DNA of 64,000 nucleotides from Gracilaria gracilis (taxonomy: Eukaryota; Rhodophyta; Florideophyceae; Gracilariales; Gracilariaceae): assembly GCA_030374805.1 (NCBI GenBank), contig JARGSG010000019.1, positions 804,070 through 868,069 of the forward strand, in the 5' to 3' direction. Of this stretch, positions 53,003 to 64,000 are shown piece after piece. The position numbers and the translations under genes are program-made. A model generated the notes under the pieces. That model was not told the origin of the DNA. It made no database searches and worked only from the letters and a program-made list of their open reading frames with translations. Every line of letters starts with the position of its first letter. Positions within the stretch are counted from its first letter, which is position 1.

Positions 53003-55890
53003 CTACACCTGTAAGGCGGTTGACTCTGATAGCGGAGCCACCCGTCGTCTATTTACACCCACTGCTGTACATTGCAAGACCACTCGCTCTAAAGCGACTG
53101 CGATTGTCAGATACTCCCTACCTGGCTGAGACCCCCGTACTTGGCTGCACCATTGTGCTATCCGTCGCAAGAACCCTTTAGCCGCCTCGCCCATGCCACC
53201 ATAAACTTCGACTCCAGACAGAACAAACTCGATGTTATTGGACGTGCAAAAGCTTCGGTATATCTCAATTTTTAAATGTTCCCTCTTCGAAGCCGTTCCG
53301 CCAGCGCGAGCAGCTGTGCTTACAAGGTAAACACTTGAGTGAGGGCTCACCACTGTTACATCAATGCCAATCGGCCTGTTCCCAAACCGAACATCGTCTA
53401 TGACCAAATCCAAACGTTTCTGTTGGTGAGGTAGCAAGTGTGCTTCGGAAGTGAACGGCTGTTCTCATTTAACCTGAACGCAGAGCGATGGCTTTTTCAG
53501 TAGCGCATATAGAGTGTCTTTTAGCAGATTGTGGCGGCAGGTTGTACCCACACTAACGGGACACGTGAAAGCATGAAAGCCCCTTCTGTCCAAACGCGGA
53601 GCTGTCTGATACTGGCGGCTTGCGCAGAGGGGACACAGTTCGTTTCCGCTATACAAGCGCTCACCAAGTCTAATATCCACTAATGTGTTCCAAATAGCGG
53701 GATGACAGCTTGGGTTTGTTCGGTTGTTTATGAAGTAAGAGAATTGCAACGATGCTTCCGTAGTTCTGGATGATCGCACTCTCGCCCAACACAGCCGACT
53801 TTCTGCCGATGTGGAAGTTGGGGGAGGATTTTCATTTCGAGCGGTAATATCAGCGACCGCGTCATTGTAATCGTGTTGTAAATGGGCAATGTATCCTTCT
53901 GCAGTAGCCCTTGCCACCAACGAATCTGACTCAAACTCTGGAGAAAGAGACCACCGAAGGCGGTACTCGTCTATTATTCGAGAAAGAGGGGTTCGATGTG
54001 TAGGTACTACGTTGAATGTCTCGAGAGCATTTGTGACAGCAGCATCTATCAAAGACCAGGATGCCAAACTTGAATTTATGTAGGGCGGTGCAGCAGACCA
54101 CACGACCATTGGGAGGCCCAAGCCTCCTTACCGGAGAGGTAGGCATGCTCTTCTCCAGCCCGATGTAGATACCTTATGATGTACGTCTTCGAATACTCCT
54201 CGCTGCTTTTTGTCGAAGAAAGCGACTTCAGCACTGGTTATATGCGGCGGAGTAGTTCTGGTAACGTGCGTCATCTTGCAGGCTCCCGCGCAGAATCGCA
54301 ATAACATGTAGCACATGTGTGGATCATTGAGCTCTTTCAATGCCGAGAACAAGTTTTATGTCTTCGGTATTTTGTCCCGCAGGAGGTTCTTACAGCCGTC
54401 ATCATGTCCTAGTGGAGATCCGACTACTAAAAACGCCCGTTTGGTGGAAATTGATGCCGTGAAGTGAGGGATACGTGGTCTGCGCCACCACCACGCAAAT
54501 GTTCTGGTCAGGTTTGGCACTATGCCTATCTTTTTGTCCTCGTTCACTATGTGAGATATGATCTTACATGCCGAACTACGCATGACGAGAATAGTACCAT
54601 CGTCAGCGTAGAAGAGATTGAGTACTGGGTCCTGCGTGTCTTGTATCTTGAGGATCAGGGTTTGGAGCCCTAGTGCAAATAGCAAAGGGCTAAGGGGGTC
54701 TCCTTGTTGTGTGCCAGTGCGGCTGAACACAGTGTGTTTGCCGAAGTATAGAGGGATGATTCTGCCGTAGCAATAATGCACAAAGCGTGCGATTCCGGGG
54801 CAATGCGCCTTTACCGCGTGCAGAATCGTTTGTCGTTCAATAGCATTAAAGGCGTTGGTGGCGTCGATGTTCAGCACGACAAGGTCGTGTGCGCGCAGTT
54901 TTTCGATTACCGCGCGTACCGTGTGCACCAAAGCCTCGCCTCCGCATGACATTCCCACCCCCAATTGGTGGGGCAAGAGGTACGACTGGACAGAAGGATC
55001 CCGAGAAGCAACGGATGCGAGAATGCGGGCGATAAACCGCCTCCACATTAGGCCCATAGCAGGGGTCGCAGTTTAGAAGAGTTGGGTCTCGTTATGCCTA
55101 ACATGGTACACGTTGCGAACTATTGTGACGAATCTGGCGGAAGTTTCCCAGCGACGGCTGCGTTGATGAACGTTGTTATCTCCTGAACTATAGGACGGTC
55201 AGGAGGAGTTCCTCCTGGTGTGGATGATAGAGCCTTTAAAAGCGAGGGTCTCATACCGTCAGGGCCAGGAAAGGAAGTAGTGGAGAGGAATCGTAGTGCA
55301 CGCCGAACTTGGTCACATCCAATACGGATTGCAGTTGGAAGTGTGTGAAGGGGATCTGGGGAGATCGCTGTCGTTGGGCTTGGGTGCAGTTCTTGGGGAA
55401 CATTGGCGCCTGCTGCCGAGGGTGGGGCAGGTGGGCCGAGTTGTGTAAGAGCTGTAACAGCCTTGGTAAATTCACCTGCGTAAAACGCTTTCCGGCATCT
55501 CCGCAGGTGTTACGGGGAGGATGATAGGTGGGGAGTTCGTGGGCGGATGAGGTGGGCCAGGAGGGCTTCGTCTAATAGTGGATTCTACTCCCCCTGTAGG
55601 GCCATTGATATTCTTCGCTTAATGCATCGGTGCAATGTTGGAGTGTTGCGGTTTCGTGGCTCGCCTTTTCCGTTCTTACGGAAGACAAGCTTGGGCGTGA
55701 CGAAAAGGCGGTCTAGTGAGCTAGCGCGAATCTGAGCCGTGCGTGCTGTGTTAAAATTATGAAGGAGGTGGTAGAATAAATTGATCGTTTCTCTTCGAAT
55801 AGATCGAGGAACGTAATCGATGGTGGAGATGCGGTACTCAAGGATTTGTGTGACAGAGGGGCATTCACCGACTGTTGGAGGAAGCGGCAT
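53003..55890 (-). pseudogene. LINE ORF2: reverse transcriptase with C-terminal nuclease-like domain
   Basis: The region before RT has YVPRSIRRETINLFYHLLHN and DRLFVTPKLVFRK (about 55800-55680). RT motifs: SFPGPDGMRPSLLKAL (about 55260), MGLMWRRFIARILA (55057), VVLNIDATNAFNAIERQ, FSRTGTQQGDPLSPLLFALG, FYADDGTILVM (about 54600). After RT come a zinc-binding-like LCPLCASRQY...FTCPVSV...CRH (about 53640-53530) and a domain with RFGNRPIGIDVTVVSP and HLKIEIYRSF. The latter resembles the PD-(D/E)XK-type nuclease of some site-selective LINEs. From 55057 to 53003 one frame holds, with stops at 54356, 54128 and 53465; upstream there are frame changes, one near 55060. Inactive. Confidence 0.8.
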
Positions 55891-56171
55891 ATTGTCGTTG
55901 GGGTATGGTTACTCGGATGTGGTTGTGCTCTCTTCTTAAGACAAGAGTGGTACGTCTTTGTCACAGTCTTCCGCACCGGAGGCTTCATCGTTGTTCAACA
56001 CTGCAAATCGATTGGCTTGCACTTCGTTTCCAGTATTTGGGGCCCTGTGCGTCATATTGGATGGTTGTGGGTCCTCGACCTCCATAGGAGTCGTTTGCAC
56101 ACCCTGGCGGCGACATTGGTTGTTCCCAATTCTTTCAGCCTCAACGCGTTTTCGCACGTGCGGTGGAGCAT

Positions 56172-57179
56172 CTAGTGGAGCGAGTTCACTCTGCGGGTGT
56201 CTTTGTTTATACTCCAAGAACAGCGTTTTTCAAATTCACGAAGTGCCTTCGCAAAGTAAAAGCGAGGGCGCCAAGTGGCATCTTTGTTTTCGAGGCATTG
56301 GATTTCGCGGCGCAATGCGTATATCATTTGCAGAACATCTGCCGATGTACTGCAGAAGCGTAGAATATCGTCGATGGGCTCTGCTTTGATTGGCGGAAGT
56401 CGTTGGAAACTGCAGCGGCGCTTTAGAAACTTTCGGGACCGTTCGTAAGCTGGTTGGACTAGGGAGAGACCATTCTTGGCCCCCATGACCAAGAACTTGC
56501 GAGGGTTATCTGTGGTCACGACAGTGAGTGGCTCACGTAAGCCTCCATAAGCGATGAGATTAATAATGCGGGAAGGGTTTTGGAGCGGTGGCAGGTCGTT
56601 CGGGGTTGTGAGGGAGAGGAATGACTTTTCCACATATTTACATATATCAACAGCGGAGCGTACTACACTTCGAATGCCTCTACGGGCCATAGGCACCGTG
56701 TCGAAATCAATGTCGTTTTGGGGCTCTGCTATGTCGGTATGCAAGGGTGGGAGATGTGTGGGTTTGGGGGAAGGGGTTTTGGGTTTATGACTCTGGACAA
56801 TAGATGAGTACGTTTGCTGCGTTGACTTCGGAGTCTGTTGTTCAAGGTCGTCGTTTTGCGGTGCACTCTGGAGTGCTTGAGCCGGAGTTAGGCCAGCGGC
56901 CACGCAGAGTTCTTCAATGAAAGCGTTCATTTTGGCGCCCTACGTTACGGCCATAACTGCGATAGTCTTGAGGCTGAAACAAGAGTCACCAAGGCCGTTG
57001 ATATAATTTTTCATATCTCCTGGCTTGTCGAGAGTCATGTGCGGGTGGAGGTCGAGCTGGCCTTTTCCCAAGAAATCCATGAAGCAGTGTCCGAAACACG
57101 CGAGTGCCGCGTGGTCCGGGCGCTGTGGGACATTAAACGAGGTGGCTGGTAGCGGTGGGGTTGAGGTGACTTTCGCCAT
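56172..57179 (-). pseudogene. LINE ORF1-like protein with one in-frame TAG
   Basis: The frame begins at ATG 57179 (MAKVTSTPPLPATSFNVP). It meets a TAG just after AVMAVT (about 56940) and continues as GAKMNAFIEELCVAAGLTPA to 56172. The second part has a Pro/Ser-rich linker and then a helical basic region (PIDDILRFCSTSADVLQMIY). Its place upstream of ORF2 suggests an RNA-binding ORF1 protein. No zinc knuckle or known ORF1 domain is visible. Confidence 0.5.
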
Positions 57180-57185
57180 CTCGAA

Positions 57186-57955
57186 GAGAGCTATGGTATA
57201 GGCTCTTAGGTAACAAGTCCATAACCGTTACATTGTTATCCCCTAGCCACTTTTTAGTAGCATTTTACGCGGTATGGACTAGCCTCATCGTGCAAAAACA
57301 CCCACTTTTCTCCCATTGCCTCAGCAGCCAAATCACAATTTTTTTTCCAGCATATCTATTTACATTTTATATGTGATTGTAGTATCAAACTTATTTTGTC
57401 AACCAGCACCACTATAGAAAATAAATTCCCATATTATAAGCGACTTTTTTTTCTGCACGCGTTTAGAAAACATTTCTAACTCTTTCCTTAGATCATGCCA
57501 GTACAATGCTAAAAAATCGAGATTATCAAGATTAAACTTTTTCTCGTCTGAAACTAGAACCTTTTTCTATTCCATACACTTTTATAGTAGTTTTTCTTTA
57601 GCGAAGAAAAATCGTTTTCTGTGCTTAACGTTAATATAAGAGCCGGACTTTGTATTCTTGTACTTGAGATAAGGTACTTCCGTCGATTCTGCTGAATACG
57701 CCCATTTGTTATGTTCAAATTATACTTTTGCTGAACATCTTTTGAACTTGACTGGTGCATACGAACATCTCGAATAATTGTACGTTTTGTGGCTACATAT
57801 ATCTTCTGGTTCCTTTGTTTCCATTTTAACTGTTGGTTCCGCATTGGACTCATTATAAATTGTTGTACTGTAGAACGGTGCCGGCACGTTTGGTCAGCGA
57901 TTGATTGGTAGGACATAACATGCGAGGCATGCGCTAAGATCTGGGCCTCTTCCAC
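57186..57955 (-). pseudogene. N-terminal and central fragment of Tc1 transposase 2
   Basis: From 57955 the frame gives MEEAQILAHASHVMSYQSIA and RRHRSTVQQF-like helix-turn-helix sequence (CRHRSTVQQFIM). It is open to 57554. Beyond, in other frames, come pieces of the catalytic core: WVFLHDEAS (57300) and KKWLGDNNVTVMDLLPKSL, ending at 57186 where the LINE begins. The first catalytic Asp region is badly decayed. Confidence 0.75.
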
Positions 57956-58143
57956 ATCCGATAAAATAGGACCACGGGCATTTTGGGCTCGAAGGGGAAC
58001 GGAAAAGTTACTACACGGATCGGGGACAAGGTAATAAAGGTATAAGAATGATGGTTACTTTTTCACTGGAATGTAGAAGCGCGCGCTTTTTGTTTTTAAT
58101 GCGTTTGATGTAATAAAATCGCGTTGATATTAAGAAACTTCGT

Positions 58144-59039
58144 TTCATGTTATTCGTCTTATGAAGACTTGCTTTGCTGCTAAAGGCTCAGCTTAGCACG
58201 CAGCATTGCTGGCGAACTGAGCCGTTGATCTTCTTGATACTGAAGCCGGAAACTGTAAATTGTAGTACATTAAACGCGAATTCTTACTCTGATATATAAA
58301 AATTTCGTAGATTTTATCTACGGTCAAGGAAGTTTAAAATACAGCGATGAGTTTAAACCAAATAACGCGCCCCAGAGAGCAGTTCAAGCCCTTCAATCTA
58401 TACATATTAAATGCATCAATGCCTTCATACAGAAACTATGAAGACAGTTTGCATTCCGCTTTCAATGACATTCTCAGAGAGCCAACACTTCTTCTCCCGC
58501 CAAAAACGACAGCGAAACTCCAACGAGCACAAACGCATAAACTCGTCGGTGTTATCGGAATGCTAGTTTGGCGGTCAAAATGACCGGATTAAAACGAACG
58601 AAAAACCGGTGAATTTATCCAAATTTGGAAGGGTTAATTTCCGAAAATATTTCCACCTTTCCACTTGTGCTAGTTTTTTTCGAAAGAATTATTCCAAATT
58701 GTTTCCATCTTTGCTAGTTTGGATGGAAGGGAAACTAGCATACTTCTTTCGTTTATGGTAGTTTTGCAGCACAATGTAAGCGTGTTAGTGTCACCTACGT
58801 TCATGTATACGGCGGCGAATAGCGAGATAGACAATTAGATAGAAACTTAAATAGCTGTTTATCGAATAGGAATAGGAGTATACAAATAGATCGAATACTT
58901 TTTCAATTTGAGGAGAACGGTTCACTAGTCAACACCTTTCACATCAGGCATTCGTTTACTAAATATATGAAACGCCTTCGAATCACGTGCAATCACTCTG
59001 TCCCATCGTCCGTGCGCCATATTACGCTCCCCGCTACGT
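58144..59039. other. No gene recognised; flank of CACTA-like element 2
   Basis: The frame 58347-58583 has no recognised motif. Sequences GTGCTAGTTTTTTCG and GCTAGTTTGGATGGAAGG near 58670-58730 resemble bits near 7830-7970, beside the A3 copy. They may belong to element ends, but I could not define a terminus. Confidence 0.35.
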
Positions 59040-59078
59040 ACCCCCAATCCTCTCCAAAACCTCCCAACCTTCTCCGCC

Positions 59079-62000
59079 ATGCCCAACTGCTGCTTTGAAG
59101 GCTGCTCCTTCTTCGCCCGCACCATCCCTGCCATCCTAAGACACCAGAGGAGATGCCCCAATCGCCTCAACCCAAACAAACGTTTCCTCTCCCCAGGCGG
59201 AGACCTCCCCCACTTCCCCCTACGCATCAAACGTCACAAATCTACCCCCCACCTCCATACACCTCCCCCTCCCACGAACCGCCCTTCCGACAACGTCCCC
59301 AATGCGAACGACGACTCCTACCACCACCAGCAACTCTCCCTCTCCCTCCACACCCAGGACACCTACCAAATCGCCACCACCCCCGTAGGCTCCATCTCCC
59401 CCTCCCCTACTCCCCCTCCTCCCCCTTCCTTCCCCCTCCTCAACAAACCCCACCTCGAACGCATGGTCCTCTATATCTCTTCCATCGCCTCCTCCCTCGG
59501 CCTCCGAAAGGCTGACGAACTCATCTCCCTCCTCCACGACCCCGCCTTCTCCAAATCCTCCTTCCCCAACCCCGTCTCCTCCGCCTCCCAGTGTCTCAAA
59601 CTGCAAACAGACCTCTTCCAACACCGAGTCAGCAACATCGGCTTCGCTCCCACCACCCTCTCCGACCCACAGCAGCTCTTCTCCACCACCATCTTCCGAA
59701 AGGACCCCATCCAGGTCCTCAAACAACAACTCGCCCTCGCACACTTCCACAACACCTTCTCCCACCCCGTCTCCCACACAACACCTTCCGGCTCTCCAGC
59801 TTTCGCCCACCCCGTGGCCTCCACCCTCGGAGAAGAAGCAGTCCCCGCCCTCAAAGCCGCAATCATGCACTCCTCCAACGACTCCTGCATCTGGCAGACC
59901 CCCGACTCCACCGGTATCGACTCCTTCATCGGCTTGGTCCAAATCTACTCCGACAAGTCCTCCACCTCCCTCAAATCCTCTTCCATCACCTCCTACCCTC
60001 TTCACATCACCCTTCTCAACTTCTCCGATGCCTTCCGTCGCACGTGCATCACCGAACACCTCACCCTTCTCGGATACTTGCCAACCTCCTTCCTTCCAAC
60101 CAACCCCTTCCAAGACCACGACTTTAGCCCTCAAACCTCCTCTCACATCCCCCGCAACACCAAAATGGAACTCATTCAGCTCGCCATCTCCAACCTCCTC
60201 GGCCCCCTCCTCTCCTCCGGTCTCAACGGCTTCCACTTCCGTGACGCCCATGGCGTTATCCGCCACTGTCACCCAATCATCGCCAGTTACTGCGCCGACA
60301 TCCCCGAAGCAAAAGACATCCTCGCCATCTCCAACGGACCCGCCCCCAACACCCTTGTCATAGATGCACCGTCTCCCGCACAGACCTCCCCCTACACATT
60401 CAATCCCCTTCCTTCCAAACTCAGCACCAGACCCTCGCCGCACGCAAATCACACTCCACTCTCCTCCAACAATGAAAGACGCTCTTCTTGCTTGTAAGCT
60501 CAGAATCTCCCGCAACACAAAGGGAAAGGCCCTTGAAGCCCTCTACTCCCTCTCCCTCGCAAAGTACTCCTCCCTCTTCGAATCATACCCTCTTCTCAAC
60601 ATCACCCCACTCCTCTCCCCTTACAACATCTTCACCTTCGAACCACTCCACAACTTCCACCTCGGCGTCTCCAAGCTCATCAAGCTCGCCGCCATCGAGA
60701 GACTCCGCTCAGAAGCACTCTTCACCACCCCCCGTTCCTCCAAGTCCCGTCGCCCTTTCAACTGCGTCCGCACTTCCATCGTCAAACATTCAAACACCAT
60801 CCTCTCCGCCATCGAAAAGCACTCCCCCGCAAACGGACTCCACATCGACTTCTCCACTTCCGACAACGGTTAAACTCTCAACGGTTTCTTCACTACCGAC
60901 GACTTGCGTGGTATGCTCGAAGCAAAAGACTACCGCGCACTCGACATGGTCTTCCCCTTCATCGGTGCCTTCTTCGACCGATGCTGTGACGAAGACGATT
61001 CAGCTCCCATCACTTTCGTCTTCTCCAAGTACTCAGACCTCCTCCTCGCCTCCATGCGATGCAACACCTTCACCGAATGGACCGACGCCCGCCTCGCCGA
61101 CCTCCACAACCAAATCCGCTCCTTCAAGCGCACAGCCGTACTCGTCCTCGGCCCCCACCACACTTCGAGCCTCGGAACCTTCAAGTTCCACCTCCTGGAC
61201 CACATTGTCGAGGACATTCGCCGCTTTGGAGGCCTCTACTTCAATGATGCCGGCATATTCGAGCACGCCCACACCCTCTTCAAGTCCCACTACTCCAAAA
61301 CCTCAAAGCGCGGGTCCACCGCACATCAAGAAACTATTCGTGCTATCCACCGCTCCAACGCCATCAAAGACTGGAATCCAGTCTCCACAAACCCTTCCAT
61401 CACCTCCTCCTCCCCTGGCCTCGCTTCCCCTCTCCAATCCGAGAGCCCGGTTTCGTCCGTGATGGCAAACACATCTCCTTCGCTGACCTAATCACTGCCC
61501 ACAAATTCATTCGCTCCAATCCTCACCTCCCTCACAAATCTCTTCAAGACCTCTTCCCCCCCGATACCCTATCCATTCTTGCACAATTCGGAAGAGACGC
61601 CCTCCCATCCTTCATCACCCTCTTTCTCGAAGTCCTACAACTCACTGACAACTCCCCCGCCCTCCGTCAGGCTCGACTCACCATAGTCAACTCCGCTTTC
61701 GTCGTCGGCGGTTACATCCCAACACTCGACAACTACATTGAAGAGCGGAACGATTTCGCGCCCCAGGATCCTCCAGTCCCTCTCATCCAACGAATTTTTG
61801 CCACCCCCTCTTTCGGTCCATCCAAGTCCCCAAAGTTCTCTGACATTCTCGTCGCCGGCTCCACCTCCCCCCCCCCACATCCATCGTCTGGGTCTGCAAA
61901 CTCATCTCCCTTCTTCGTTTCGCCCTTCCTCCTTCAACTTCTTCTCCCAAGGAGGTTGCATTCGTCCAGTTCATGGAACTCGTCCCACCCAGAGACGACG

Positions 62001-62284
62001 TCGATCTCAACCTCAACTGCGTTTGCCTTCGATGGGCAACAGACGACGAACATAACCACACCATCCACCCAGTTCCCATATCTACCCACTCCCCTTCCGA
62101 TAACGTTTCCCCTTGGTATGGAATCATCCCCTCTTCCTCCATCCTTGGCTCCGTTCATGTTCTGCGTCAAAACTACCCAGCTCCTCCCTTCACTTCTCGT
62201 CTACACTGGCGCTTTCACCGATTCTATCTCAATCAGTTCTATCGAGACCCCACCGCCAAGCCTTACTTACCATCCAACACGTAG
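59079..62284 (+). pseudogene. Gene B2: CACTA/Plavaka-like DDE transposase, several frameshifts
   Basis: The start is ATG 59079, with a C2H2-like finger MPNCCFEGCSFFAR...LRHQRRCP. Then come a Pro-rich linker and LVQIYSDKSSTSLKSSS (first Asp), IASYCADIPEAKDILAIS (second Asp) and PCHRC (the CxxC). FEPLHNFHLGVSKLIKLA and YFNDAGIFEHAHTLFKSHYS (Glu) follow, and the C-terminus has GSVHVLRQNYP and FYLNQFYRD. The parts lie in different frames: shifts near 60355, 60470, 61430 and at the C run 61866-61875, plus a TAA at 60871. Unlike B1, decay here is mainly by indels. The YSDK, ADxPE, CxxC and LHxxHxG motifs are those of Plavaka-type CACTA transposases, which is the basis of the call. Confidence 0.7.
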
Positions 62285-62553
62285 CCTTTATTCCTGTTCG
62301 CTTCAGCTTCATAAAAATTTAAACCCGCTTCGTTGCAATTGGAAGGAGTGAAGATACGCATGACATGAGAAAGAAGAAGCATCTCTTCCCCATCCCACAC
62401 ATACCTCCACCCCCCCCTCCCCACTGCACCTCGACCTACCCTTAGCAGCCCGCCTCTTCCCTACCATCAACCCTGTTCCTTCCCTGCGTTCCGCCCGTGT
62501 GCCACCAACCGCCCGAAACTCGCGTCTCCGGTCGACAGGCCGCTATGTAACAA

Positions 62554-64000
62554 TCAAGAACTGCACCTAGTCTCCGTGTTAGTTTTTCCATAAAATAGTC
62601 CTATCTCACAGCTAGGTATATCTTCTCCCTTGATAGTACCCACAGCCCAAAGTCGCAGTTCTCCCAGAGTTTCCCGACACACACCTCGGCTCTCCATCCA
62701 CAAACCATCGTTCTCAACTCCTCGGCATGCTCCTCTTGTAGCGATTTCCCAGGCTACCCCCAGTATTCCTTCAACAGCCCGAGGTAGATAATTCCCATAC
62801 AAAGTAGAGAACAAAAGCTGTCTTTGCCCTCTACGTCCCACAACCTCGTTCATAGTTTTTCACCACACAGGCAATCTAGGCGTCAAGTCTCGCAAGGTGC
62901 ATCACGGCCCCATCCACGTACTGCCGCTCACCGTTACTTTGCCTCTCCACTGCGTATCTTATATACTCCTCCAACACTGCCATCGTCATCCCATTCTTGA
63001 AATACATATCTTCATCATCAACCTCTCATGGTGGCCCAACCGCACAAGATCCGGAATACGCAAGGTCCTCGAACCGGCTCGTTCTCCACGCACACAACTC
63101 ATTCCCCCCGCCTCCTCATTTCCCATCAGCTTCTCGTGCGCGACCCCATCTGCTGCTTTAGCTCTTCCCATAGCTCAGTCCCCTCAGTAGGTTTCGCACG
63201 TTCACCGCAATCAAATCATATCAAAGAATGGAGAATAACTTGTCGCGAGCCGCCCGTTTCCCGCACCCTAATCACATCGCTTAATGTCTGCTTCATTTGC
63301 TTCCTCAGACACTTGTGCACAATCACATTATCTACACACTCCTGTTTCCTTCCCGCTTCTCGTATCGTCTCCCAAGTATCTCTCATTATTTCCGTCTCCA
63401 CCCATAATTCAACAGCACATCACTTCATCCCTCCGTTGATGGAGTATACTCCCTCATCTCATATGCCACTTGATACGGGCACCAAGGTACCATCTCCTTC
63501 TCCCCAACCACAAATATGCTGCCCTCCCTACTTTCTCCCACCGTCTCACTCCAGTTCTTCCAGCTCGTACCAACGTTCTCCGTGTCAAAACAGAGTTCTG
63601 ACGCCTCCAACTTCGCATAGTGGAGAATCTTATCATATACAGCCCTTGCAAATCCGTAAAAACATTCTGGCACCTCTATTTCATGTTTTCGAGCTGCCGC
63701 CAGGTCCCCCCTTCACCCCACCCACACCCCCTTCGCATCCTACCCATCACACCTCCCTTAAACAATCAAACAACAACATTTTGCTGCTTCAGCTCCTCCC
63801 TCACCCTTCCAATTCTTTTTCTGCGTGAGCTTCAAACACACCATCATGGTATAGTGATCCTCCTTCATATTTCCCAGCTTCCCTTTCAACGAATTCACCC
63901 TCTCAACCAGTGCAGACCTTGGCAACACGCGTAAGTTCTCTTCATCTCCTTCTGCTATTCTAGTAGTATTCCCAGTTTCCTTTGCTCCGTTCCTCTCTCC
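62554..64000 (-). pseudogene. Gene A2: coiled-coil partner of B2, broken and incomplete
   Basis: Read leftwards from the window end, frames contain LVERVNSLKGKLGNMKEDHY (coiled coil, about 63880), FARAVYDKILHYAKLEASEL (about 63650), RKQMKQTLSDVIRVRE (about 63300) and RGQRQLLFSTLYGNYLP (about 62830). These align in order with A1 (SRLKAKVKKLEE, VARGVYHNMLTW, RQRMKQTMSDVVGVRK, RQKQFAKKYAELLP). Frames change between the blocks. The N-terminus lies outside the window. Conserved order in a second copy supports A as a real gene of this element type; its function is unknown. Confidence 0.6.

Larger units (their letters stand above)
52976..57185 (-). mobile_element. Non-LTR retrotransposon (LINE-like), minus strand
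   Basis: It contains an ORF1-like region (57179-56172) followed by an ORF2 with reverse transcriptase, a zinc-binding motif and a C-terminal nuclease-like domain (55890-53003). It sits between KSL and NPIENV of Tc1 transposase 2, so both ends are known to within a few tens of bases. A target duplication and poly-A tail were not resolved. Confidence 0.8.
41237..58143 (-). mobile_element. Tc1/mariner element 2, split in three by two later insertions
   Basis: Transposase fragments occur at 57186-57955 (N-terminal), 52860-52975 (middle) and 41237-41376 (C-terminal). They are separated by a non-LTR element and a chromovirus. TIR-like ends lie near 41237 (ACGTATTTCTGAAAGAGATA) and 58143 (reverse complement ACGAAGTTTCTTAATATCAA). 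Across the chromovirus junction the codons join in frame as VWNEMPER. Confidence 0.75.
59040..64000. mobile_element. CACTA/Plavaka-like element 2 (B2 on +, A2 on -), runs off the window
   Basis: The same two genes as element 1, again tail to tail but inverted relative to it. The plus strand is extremely C+T-rich through both genes. Short sequence upstream of B2 (CCGCTACGTACCCCC, about 59030) resembles the region upstream of B1 (CCGCTATGTGCCCCTCC on the minus strand, about 15700). Confidence 0.6.

Noticed and set aside
59220..60518. 432-codon minus-strand frame of mostly Gly/Glu/Val
   Set aside because: It is the mirror of the C-rich B2 coding sequence and has no domain; B2 on the plus strand has the recognisable motifs.

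Overview
This looks like a stretch of nuclear genome from a eukaryotic alga, most plausibly a florideophyte red alga of the Chondrus crispus type. That assignment is inference. It rests on five mostly intron-less host genes packed into about 10 kb, a plant/algal-style two-pore K+ channel pair with EF-hands, a mitochondrial NFU1, and long blocks of nested transposons on both sides. I saw no tRNA, rRNA, CRISPR array or bacterial operon.

Left block (1-27.2 kb), transposons. A 508-bp LTR (922-1429) abuts a pogo/CENP-B-type transposase fragment. A Ty3/gypsy element (2344 to about 7718, 3' truncated) cuts that fragment. Next come a degenerate copy of a hydrophilic coiled-coil gene (here called 'A'), tandem hairpins, and a two-gene CACTA/Plavaka-like element (A on +, transposase 'B' on -, tail to tail). 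This element sits inside the SANT gene of a first PIF/Harbinger element. A second Harbinger element, with TIRs at 17678 and 27235 and a TTA target duplication, carries a transposase and a convergent SAP+SANT gene. A solo copy of the 508-bp LTR splits that SANT gene, and a young Ty1/copia element (22288-27097, LTRs identical by eye) is nested downstream.

Middle block (27.9-38.1 kb), host gene island. It holds a RING+LON protein, two tandem two-pore K+ channels, a spliced BED zinc-finger/Rdx-like fusion, NFU1 (converging on the fusion gene with 9 bp between stop codons), and a RING-H2 E3 ligase divergent from NFU1. GC content rises sharply from about 34 to 38 kb.

Right block (39.9-64 kb), transposons. 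One Tc1/mariner copy (39.9-41.1 kb) is followed by a second (41.2-58.1 kb). The second has been cut into three pieces by a 4.2-kb non-LTR retrotransposon and an 11.5-kb chromovirus (Ty3/gypsy with chromodomain, TTTCA target duplication). The chromovirus carries a long open frame on its opposite strand between the chromodomain and the 3' LTR. From about 59 kb to the end lies a second CACTA/Plavaka-like element with the same A/B tail-to-tail layout, running out of the window.

Most transposon proteins are broken by stops or frameshifts. The copia pol, the chromovirus antisense frame and the island genes are intact. The least explained items are the BED-Rdx fusion, the antisense frame, and the conserved partner gene A of the CACTA-like elements.
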